Assembly (NCBI GenBank): GCA_000405605.1
Contig: ASPA01000032.1
Location: 1-18,302, forward strand
Direction of reading: 5' to 3'
DNA: 18,302 nt
Origin: Atribacteria bacterium SCGC AAA255-G05
Lineage (GTDB): Bacteria; Atribacterota; Phoenicimicrobiia; Phoenicimicrobiales; Phoenicimicrobiaceae
Numbering within the stretch: position 1 is the first letter of the stretch; each line of letters opens with the position of its first letter. The notes beneath the pieces were generated by a model that saw only the letters and a program-made list of their open reading frames with translations, had not been told where the DNA came from and made no database searches. Shown piece by piece: positions 12,466-18,302 of this stretch. The position numbers were made by a program, and so were the translations under genes.

Positions 12466-14055
12466 CTATTTTGTAATTCTCCAATCCTTGAAATGTTCTC
12501 CACCCATTGGGGCAACGGTACGTTGTAAGTAAGGTTTGGTTAGCCTTACTGTGGTATAGAAGTAGATAGGAGCTATGGCAGCTTCTTCTTCACAGAGTAT
12601 CTGTTCTGCCCGTTTGTAAAGTTCTAATCTTTTTGCCGGATCAGATGCTTTAGCCGCTTCTTCTGTTACTCTATCATATTCTGCATTATGCCATTTAATT
12701 GGATTTGCACTAAGAGTAGAGTGGAAGACTTCGAGAAGCCAATTGTTAGCATCAGGGTAATCGGCACACCAACCCATACGGTAGACTTGAGGGGCATCTT
12801 CATTTACAGTTTTAAGATATACTCCCCATTCCTGGTTAGTTACATTAACCTCTACTCCTAATACTTCTGTCCACATTTGCTGAATGGTCTGTGCAATCTT
12901 CGAATGACCTTCAGAGGTGTTAAACATTAAAGTAACTTCCGGAAGGCCTTTACCTTCAGGATATCCGGCATCAGCTAAATATTTTCTTGCTGCATCCGGG
13001 TCATAACCAATACCTACACCTTCTGAAGGCAAAACATGGCCAAAAATTCCCGGACAACTAAAGGTAGTAGCTGGTACTTGTTCTCCTTTAAGAACATAAT
13101 CAATTAAAGATTGCCTATCAATAGCAGCAGAAAAAGCTTTACGAACTAAAGGGTTGTCAAAAGGTGGTTTGGTATTGTTAAATCCATAATAGTAGGTGCA
13201 TAAGTAAGGACCTATTTTCAATTCTTTGCTTAATACCGGATCTGCTTTTACCCTATCCATATCATCCAAGGGGACTGGTGAATCATCTAATTTCCCGTCT
13301 TCGTACATGGCCATAGAAGTAGAATCTTCTACAATCATCACACAATGGACTACTTCTATCTGTACATCATCGGCACCAAAATAATCAGGATTTTTCTCCA
13401 GAATTATTTCGTCTTCATGCGCCCATTTTGTCAAAAGGTAAGAACCATTGGTAACTATATTTTCCGGTTCAGTCCATTTTTCGCCGTATTTTTCGATAGC
13501 CCATTTGGGAACAGGTCGAGCAATCCACATACCGGCAATAGCAGGGAAGTAACCTGCGGGTTGGGTTAAGGCAAATTGAATGGTATAATCATCTATCGCC
13601 TTTACTCCTATGTAATTTAGATCGGTTATTTCACCTGTATTTACCTCTTGAGCACCTTTGATAATATAAAGAACGTAGGCATAATCAGAGGCAGTAGCCG
13701 GGTCACAGGTTCTCTTAACTGCATATTCTATATCATGAGCAGTAACCGGTGTTCCGTCAGTCCATTTGACATCTTTTCTTAGATGAAAAGCCCAAACCAG
13801 ACCATCTTCTGATACTTCCCAGGAAGTAGCCAGTTCCGGGATAACTTCCATAGTCCCATCATCAAAATCAGTTAAACCTAAAAATAATTGTTCGACTACA
13901 TCTACCGAAGTAGTATCAGTAGCTAGAGAGGGATCCAATGTGGGGGGTTCAGCACCTAAATTCCATTCAAGTGTTACTGGCGCTGTAAGAGCTGCTAAAC
14001 TAAATCCCATTATTAAACTTAAAGATAGTATTAATATTAAAATGCTTTTTTTCAT
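12466..14055 (-). CDS. dppA: ABC transporter substrate-binding protein, oligopeptide/dipeptide family
   Basis: This extracytoplasmic protein captures peptides for the DppBC importer. The 529 residues begin with a signal peptide (MKKS, then a hydrophobic stretch to about residue 22, with ALTAP as the likely cleavage region). The mature family-5 solute-binding domain includes EPPTLDPSLATDTTSVDVVEQLF, the WTDGTPVTAHDIEYAVKR motif and NTKPPFDNPLVRKAFSAAIDR. No cysteine lies near the cleavage site, so it is not a typical lipoprotein. That suggests a periplasm, that is, a diderm cell. An AAAGGAGGAG ribosome binding site precedes the ATG. It is separated from dppB by a terminator and 466 bases. The exact ligand cannot be told from sequence alone. 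Confidence 0.93.
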   Translation of the reverse strand: MKKSILILILSLSLIMGFSLAALTAPVTLEWNLGAEPPTLDPSLATDTTSVDVVEQLFLGLTDFDDGTMEVIPELATSWEVSEDGLVWAFHLRKDVKWTDGTPVTAHDIEYAVKRTCDPATASDYAYVLYIIKGAQEVNTGEITDLNYIGVKAIDDYTIQFALTQPAGYFPAIAGMWIARPVPKWAIEKYGEKWTEPENIVTNGSYLLTKWAHEDEIILEKNPDYFGADDVQIEVVHCVMIVEDSTSMAMYEDGKLDDSPVPLDDMDRVKADPVLSKELKIGPYLCTYYYGFNNTKPPFDNPLVRKAFSAAIDRQSLIDYVLKGEQVPATTFSCPGIFGHVLPSEGVGIGYDPDAARKYLADAGYPEGKGLPEVTLMFNTSEGHSKIAQTIQQMWTEVLGVEVNVTNQEWGVYLKTVNEDAPQVYRMGWCADYPDANNWLLEVFHSTLSANPIKWHNAEYDRVTEEAAKASDPAKRLELYKRAEQILCEEEAAIAPIYFYTTVRLTKPYLQRTVAPMGGEHFKDWRITK

Positions 14056-14326
14056 TATTAATCATTCTCCTCCTTTAATTTTTTGATTATTTATTTAAAA
14101 ACTAAATCTTCAAAATATTTATATTCCCTTTTTACACCTCCTCTTTTAATTTAATTTGCCTTTTCGTTTTTTCGTTCTTATCAATCAAATATACAAATTA
14201 AAATTACACTTTATTTAAAAGTCCTTTATACCCGAAAAGGCGAATTATCGTTCTGTATCTATATATATACTCTATCGTATCCTAAAAATCCTTCTTTTTC
14301 AAAAATATTTTTAATAAATTTTTTTA
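14056..14326. other. dppA upstream region without tandem arrays
   Basis: This 271-base AT-rich spacer precedes dppA. Besides the dppA ribosome binding site there is a second strong GAGGAGGTG sequence (- strand, about 14137-14145) with no usable start codon behind it. I see no convincing -35/-10 pair. It is the only long spacer in the window with no clear 7- or 8-bp array. Confidence 0.5.
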
Positions 14327-14542
14327 TTATCCTCTTCCCCTTACTCCGCCTAAAAATTTATCCTTCTTTAATTTTGGGTTAAATCCCTTCTTGTGCATTA
14401 CCCCTTTAAGATAACTCATATACTCTTTCCTTTGTTCAACCATCTTTATCTTCTCTTTTTTAAGCCATTCTTCCTTCTTTTTCTTCCCTACCTCTTTCTG
14501 GCTTTCTCTTTCTTTAGTAGGGTTTACATCTTTCTCTTTCAT
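14327..14542 (-). CDS. Small Lys/Glu-rich hypothetical protein
   Basis: I do not recognise a family. The 71-residue product is extremely charged, with many KEK, KKKKEE and EQRKEY runs, no hydrophobic segment and no cysteine. The N-terminal two thirds could form a single charged helix, and the end is basic and glycine-rich (LGGVRGRG). It has a good ribosome binding site, AGAGGTG, seven bases before the ATG, which supports translation. It lies 264 bases after ftsH and 271 before dppA on the same strand. Nucleic-acid or ribosome association would be plausible for such a basic protein, but this is only a guess. Low complexity means chance similarity is possible. Confidence 0.55.
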   Translation of the reverse strand: MKEKDVNPTKERESQKEVGKKKKEEWLKKEKIKMVEQRKEYMSYLKGVMHKKGFNPKLKKDKFLGGVRGRG

Positions 14543-14625
14543 TTCAATTCACCTCTTTAATTAAAAATATTTTAAGAGATTATGAAATTTTTTAAATCAT
14601 TTAAGTATCAAGTAATAAATACATG

Positions 14626-14799
14626 TTTTCAGTTATCGGTTTTCGGTTTACAGTTTAAAAAGATACAAGATATAAAACTTGAAACTCGTAACCCGTAACC
14701 TCTATTTTAACTGGTAAACTGACTAACCAGGTAACTGGATAACTAATATCCTATACGCTAAACGCTACAACCTCTACGCTAACTAAACACTAACGACTA
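14626..14799 (+). repeat. Composite tandem-array block, copy 2 (downstream of ftsH)
   Basis: The block carries TTTTCAG-type heptads (14626-14653), AACTTGA-type heptads (14676-14703), five AACTGGTA-type octads (14709-14748) and CTANNCG-type heptads grading into ACGACTA-like units (14751-14799). Order, orientation and unit counts of the octads match the block at 7910-8054. Both blocks end within 10 bases of the stop codon of a - strand gene (ftsH here, argS there). Confidence 0.85.
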
Positions 14800-14806
14800 A
14801 TTATTT

Positions 14807-16684
14807 TCAAATTAATAAAAAGTTTGCTTTAAACTTGGTTAGATTAGCTAACTTTACACCATTTAATAAATCATCCAATTCTTTTCCTTCTAAAGTTTCT
14901 CTTTTAATTAGATTACGAGCAATCTTTTTCAATTTGCTTTTATTTTTAGTTAAAATATCTTCGGCTTTAGAATAAGCACTTTCAACAATTTCTCTAACTT
15001 CTTTGTCTATTTTATTGGCAATCTCTTCACTATAATCACGTTGTTCGGAAATATCTCTGCCTAAAAATATTTCATGTTCTTTTCTTCCTAAAGTAACAGG
15101 TCCTAAAGCCTCACTCATTCCATATTCAGTTATCATCTGACGGGCAATCTTAGTAGCTCTTTCCAGGTCATTCTGCGCTCCCGTAGTTACATCTTTAAAT
15201 ATTAAATCTTCAGCTACTCTACCCCCCAATAAAACTGCTAATTTATCCATTAATTCTAATTTACTAATTAGGTATCTATCCTGGGTAGGAAGTTGTAAGG
15301 TATAACCTAAAATAGCATTTCCTCGGGGGATAATGGAAACTTTATGCACTGGATCACAATTAGGTAACATTTTAGCCACAATAGCATGTCCCGACTCATG
15401 ATAAGCAATTATCTCTTTCTCTTTATCGCTAATTAGCCTACTCTTTCTTTCTGGTCCGGCAATAACCCGATCTATAGCAGCTTCGAATTCTTCCATTCCG
15501 ATTTCATTATTACCCTCTCTGGAGGCCAATAGGGCAGCTTCATTTACCATATTGGCTAAATCAGAACCCACAAAACCGGGAGTCCTTCTGGCTAAAACCT
15601 TAATATCCACATCTTTAGCTAAGGGTTTACCTCGGGCATGGATTTTTAAAATTCCTTCCCGTCCTACTATATCAGGCCTATCTATGACAATCCGCCTATC
15701 AAATCTTCCCGGCCGCAGTAGTGCAGGATCTAAGATATCCGGACGGTTAGTGGCAGCGACCATTATTACACCTATATTTTGATCAAAACCATCCATTTCT
15801 ACCAATAGTTGGTTTAAGGTCTGCTCTCTCTCATCATGCCCTCCGCCTAAACCGGCTCCCCGATGTCTTCCTACCGCATCGATTTCATCCATAAAAATAA
15901 TACAAGGGGCATTAGCCTTTGCTTGTTTAAATAAATCTCTTACTCGAGAAGCACCAACTCCTACAAACATCTCCACAAAATCAGAGCCGCTAATACTAAA
16001 GAACGAAACCCCTGCCTCACCAGCGATAGCTCGAGCCAGTAAGGTTTTACCTACCCCTGGTGGTCCATAAAGTAAAATCCCTCTGGGTATTTTTGCACCC
16101 AATTTCTTAAATTTAGCAGGATTTTTTAAAAAGTCAATTACTTCTTGAACTTCCTCTGCTGCTTCATCAATTCCAGCTACATCTTTAAAGGTTACTTTGG
16201 GGGTCTCTTTCCCTAAAAGCTTGGCCTTGCTTTTTCCAAAGGACATAACTTTATTCCCTCCGCCTTGCATCTGTTGTATCATAAATAACCAAATTCCAAT
16301 GATTAAAAGCATGGGCAATAAAGATGAAAGTAACTGCATCCACCAGGATACCTTTACTGGAGGTTTAGCTTCTATTATCACGTTTTTACTTCGAAGGGTA
16401 TTTATCATCTCCGGGTCATCAGGTGAATAAGTAAAGAATTCTGTGCCATTTATAAGTATACCAGTAATTGAATTATCAACAATGGTTACTTTAGATACAT
16501 TATTTATTTCAACTTCTTTTAAAAATTCAGAATAGGTAAGTTCTTGTTGAGTAGCAGATTTGGGCTCAAAAAATGAACTTATAATTGAAACTGTAATAAT
16601 TAACATCAGTAAGTATAGACCGATGTTTCTATAATTTTTATTTCCTTTTAAGTCTTTTTTATTAAAATTAGGTATTTTAGCCAA
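14807..16684 (-). CDS. ftsH: ATP-dependent zinc metalloprotease FtsH
   Basis: FtsH is a membrane-anchored AAA+ protease that degrades misfolded and regulatory proteins. The 625 residues show a first membrane helix (about 21-39), an external domain, and a second helix (about 118-137). The AAA domain has Walker A GPPGVGKT (207-214), Walker B IIFMDE (262-267) and the second region of homology ATNRPDILDPALLRPGRFDR (311-330). The zinc protease motif is HESGH (429-433). The start is TTG at 16684, decided by a well-placed AAGGAG about 10 bases upstream. It follows hpt and tilS, the classical order. A promoter candidate lies at 16752-16780. The C-terminus is an ordinary short tail. Confidence 0.97.
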   Translation of the reverse strand: MAKIPNFNKKDLKGNKNYRNIGLYLLMLIITVSIISSFFEPKSATQQELTYSEFLKEVEINNVSKVTIVDNSITGILINGTEFFTYSPDDPEMINTLRSKNVIIEAKPPVKVSWWMQLLSSLLPMLLIIGIWLFMIQQMQGGGNKVMSFGKSKAKLLGKETPKVTFKDVAGIDEAAEEVQEVIDFLKNPAKFKKLGAKIPRGILLYGPPGVGKTLLARAIAGEAGVSFFSISGSDFVEMFVGVGASRVRDLFKQAKANAPCIIFMDEIDAVGRHRGAGLGGGHDEREQTLNQLLVEMDGFDQNIGVIMVAATNRPDILDPALLRPGRFDRRIVIDRPDIVGREGILKIHARGKPLAKDVDIKVLARRTPGFVGSDLANMVNEAALLASREGNNEIGMEEFEAAIDRVIAGPERKSRLISDKEKEIIAYHESGHAIVAKMLPNCDPVHKVSIIPRGNAILGYTLQLPTQDRYLISKLELMDKLAVLLGGRVAEDLIFKDVTTGAQNDLERATKIARQMITEYGMSEALGPVTLGRKEHEIFLGRDISEQRDYSEEIANKIDKEVREIVESAYSKAEDILTKNKSKLKKIARNLIKRETLEGKELDDLLNGVKLANLTKFKANFLLI

Positions 16685-16751
16685 GAAAAATTTCTCCTTT
16701 TTTCAAAAATTTCTTATAATAAACTTATTTTATAACTCTTATCGTAAAATA

Positions 16752-16780
16752 ATTTTAGCATATTTCCTATATAAAAACAA
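16752..16780 (-). promoter_or_regulatory. Promoter candidate for ftsH
   Basis: On the - strand TTGTTT (16780-16775) and TAAAAT (16757-16752) are 17 bases apart, with TGC directly before the -10 (extended -10 pattern). The ftsH start codon is 67 bases downstream. Confidence 0.45.
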
Positions 16781-16793
16781 ACACAATCATAAA

Positions 16794-16828
16794 ATCGTAT
16801 CGCGTATCGCGTATCGCGTATCGCGTAA
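16794..16828 (+). repeat. 7-bp-period array CGCGTAT in hpt-ftsH spacer
   Basis: Three perfect CGCGTAT units are flanked by one variant on each side (ATCGTAT and CGCGTAA). This is the most uniform and most GC-rich array in the window. It lies 14 bases upstream of the ftsH -35 candidate. The rest of 16829-16961 shows no recognisable feature. Confidence 0.9.
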
Positions 16829-16961
16829 AACAGGACAAGTAAAATAACAAAGTTTAAAGAAAATATAATTTAAAATGTAATTTTCTTGTGTACAAAAAAA
16901 CCATCAAAATAAATTCTAAAACAATATGCAATACAAATAACTATTCATTAGCGACTAATAC

Positions 16962-17516
16962 TTACTTCAGCTCTCCCTTGTATATTTTGGGATTAAGGGT
17001 AAAAATATAAGGAACATTTCTAAACTTGCCTGCATAATCCAAACCATAACCAACTACAAATTTATTAGGAATATCGAATCCTAAATAATCAACTCTAACC
17101 TTAACTTTCCTTCTGGCACTTTTAGTTAAAAGAGTACAAACCTTTAAGCTAGCAGGTTTTCGTGATTTCAAAATTCTAAACAAATAATCAAGGGTCAATC
17201 CGGTATCCACTATATCTTCAACTATTAAAACATCTTTCCCTGCAATACTTTCATCCAGATCTTTTAATATCCTTACTACTCCCGAAGATTCTGTAGCTGC
17301 CCCATAACTGGAAATAGCCATAAAATCAAATATCATGGGAATTGAAATTGCTCGAGCTAAATCTGACATAAATATTACGGCTCCCCTTAATACACCTATA
17401 AAGACCAGATCTTTGCCTTGATAGTCCCGGGTTATCTTTTTCCCTAATTCGGTAATTTTTTCTCTAATTTCTTCTTCTGTGATTAAAATTTCATCAATTT
17501 CATTATTCTTTAGCAT
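16962..17516 (-). CDS. hpt: Hypoxanthine phosphoribosyltransferase
   Basis: This cytosolic purine-salvage enzyme joins hypoxanthine or guanine to PRPP to form IMP or GMP. The 184 residues contain the FIGVLRGAVIFMSDL segment (39-53), the flexible-loop SSYGAATESSG (69-79), and the PRPP-binding motif VEDIVDTGLT (99-108). The C-terminal purine-contact region is VDYLGFDIPNKFVVGYGLDYAGKFRNVPYI. AAGGAG precedes the ATG. It follows tilS by 22 bases and is probably co-transcribed with it. The tilS-hpt-ftsH order is conserved in many low-GC bacteria. Confidence 0.96.
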   Translation of the reverse strand: MLKNNEIDEILITEEEIREKITELGKKITRDYQGKDLVFIGVLRGAVIFMSDLARAISIPMIFDFMAISSYGAATESSGVVRILKDLDESIAGKDVLIVEDIVDTGLTLDYLFRILKSRKPASLKVCTLLTKSARRKVKVRVDYLGFDIPNKFVVGYGLDYAGKFRNVPYIFTLNPKIYKGELK

Positions 17517-17538
17517 TTTTTCTCCTTCCTTATTAAAA

Positions 17539-18302
17539 TCAAAAATATTCCTGCAAAAAATTATTTTTTATTTTTATCTTTATGCAGAGCACTTTTTTAG
17601 TATCAGAGTTAATTTTTACCCGGTCATCCAGCCTCATTCCCATAATCCAAATTATTTGATCTTCGCTATCAACCAGGATGGGAATTAAATCTCGATGACT
17701 TTTAGGAATTTTATTATCAATAAAAAAATCTTTAACTTTTTTTAAGCCCTTCATCTTTAAGGGATAAAATTTATCTCCGCTCCGTCTATTTCTTAATTTA
17801 AGAGGAAGCTTAACTTTATTATAATCAATAAATTCCAGAAATTCCCCTTTAGGTTTTTTTCTAGTAAAGTATAAAGAAGATTTTATGTCTGCAGAATCTA
17901 ATTTTTTTATTTCAGCCTTTATACCTAAAGATTTAATCACTGTTTTCCCTGGAATTAATATATCGTATTCCCAAAAGGTAGGTATCTTCTCTGTTTGATC
18001 TTTGGAAATCCTCTTTTTGTAAATCATTATTTTGTTATAAATCTTCTTGACCATTAAATTATCCGGGAGATAAATTTCTTTTTCACCCAGCTGGTACTCA
18101 GTAAGTTTTAATATTTCATTGTTATGTCTAAAGCTTATGGAATAAAGATCTCCCTTTACAACTTCAATAGATTTTCTAATTATCCTTCTCTTTAAAGCCA
18201 GGGGGAGAGAGGTAAATTTTTTTAAATCAATAATTACCGTTTCGGGACTTTCTCGCCTTGCAACTTCTTTAAAAAGCAATTCTGTCTCTTGGTTTAGATA
18301 TA
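17539..18302 (-). CDS. tilS: tRNA(Ile)-lysidine synthase, C-terminal part (cut by window edge)
   Basis: TilS converts cytidine 34 of tRNA-Ile2 to lysidine, so that the tRNA reads AUA and takes isoleucine. Only the C-terminal part is present. The frame stays open to the right edge (upstream residues read YLNQETELLF), so the N-terminal ATP pyrophosphatase domain with the SGGxDS motif lies outside. The visible part has the substrate-binding region (LPLALKRRIIRKSIE) and the TilS C-terminal domain. That domain includes LKLRNRRSGDKFYPLKMKGLKKVKDFFIDNKIPKSHRD and IIWIMGMRLDDRVKI, signatures of the family. A TTG at 18279 is internal, not the start. hpt follows 22 bases downstream. Confidence 0.9.
   Translation of the reverse strand, partial: YLNQETELLFKEVARRESPETVIIDLKKFTSLPLALKRRIIRKSIEVVKGDLYSISFRHNNEILKLTEYQLGEKEIYLPDNLMVKKIYNKIMIYKKRISKDQTEKIPTFWEYDILIPGKTVIKSLGIKAEIKKLDSADIKSSLYFTRKKPKGEFLEFIDYNKVKLPLKLRNRRSGDKFYPLKMKGLKKVKDFFIDNKIPKSHRDLIPILVDSEDQIIWIMGMRLDDRVKINSDTKKVLCIKIKIKNNFLQEYF

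Noticed and set aside
14135..14150. Hidden small gene behind the strong GAGGAGGTG sequence upstream of dppA
   Set aside because: No ATG or GTG frame longer than a few codons follows at proper spacing.
16794..16828. CRISPR array or replication-origin iterons at the CGCGTAT repeats
   Set aside because: Units are only 7 bp and contiguous, with no spacers, no cas genes, and no dnaA or DnaA-box sequences nearby. The array belongs to the wider heptad pattern.

Overview
This is an AT-rich bacterial chromosome segment made of housekeeping genes with long AT-rich spacers. The gene set (rpoN-gap-tpi-secG, whiA, rapZ, tilS-hpt-ftsH, argS, a MalK-like ATPase, a Dpp/Opp-type transporter) resembles low-GC Firmicutes and related uncultured phyla such as Atribacterota. 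The oligopeptide-binding protein has a signal peptide but no lipobox cysteine, which fits a cell with a periplasm better than a monoderm Firmicute. The lineage is an inference, because no rRNA or marker comparison was possible.

Layout. At 1-3353 a segment carrying the 3' end of rpoN, gap, tpiA, secG and a decayed nicotinate phosphoribosyltransferase remnant lies on the + strand, bounded by perfect 60-bp inverted repeats (1-60 and 3294-3353). The repeat lies inside the rpoN coding sequence. The other 427 codons of rpoN are on the - strand at 3274-4575, so rpoN is cut in two. Flipping the segment restores a normal RpoN of about 495 residues and puts gap-tpiA-secG behind it on the same strand as the rest of the window. 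Either this is a real inversion (possibly a switch) or it is an assembly or amplification fold-back.

From 4617 to the end, every recognised gene is on the - strand. In transcription order they are tilS (cut by the window edge), hpt, ftsH, a small Lys/Glu-rich protein, dppA, dppB, dppC, tRNA-Arg(CCU), argS, rapZ, whiA, a ugpC/msmX-like ATPase and rpoN. They serve tRNA modification and purine salvage, membrane protein quality control, peptide uptake, arginyl-tRNA formation, cell-envelope and division regulation, sugar uptake, and transcription and glycolysis.

The second unusual feature is in the spacers. Nine of the ten main spacers longer than about 130 bp contain short degenerate tandem arrays with a strict 7-bp period, or in four arrays an 8-bp period. 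The words differ between arrays, but several word families recur at distant sites. Two composite blocks (7910-8054 and 14626-14799) carry four word families in the same order and orientation. This resembles the heptanucleotide STRR repeats of cyanobacteria in kind but not in sequence. No CRISPR array, insertion sequence, integrase or recombinase was seen.
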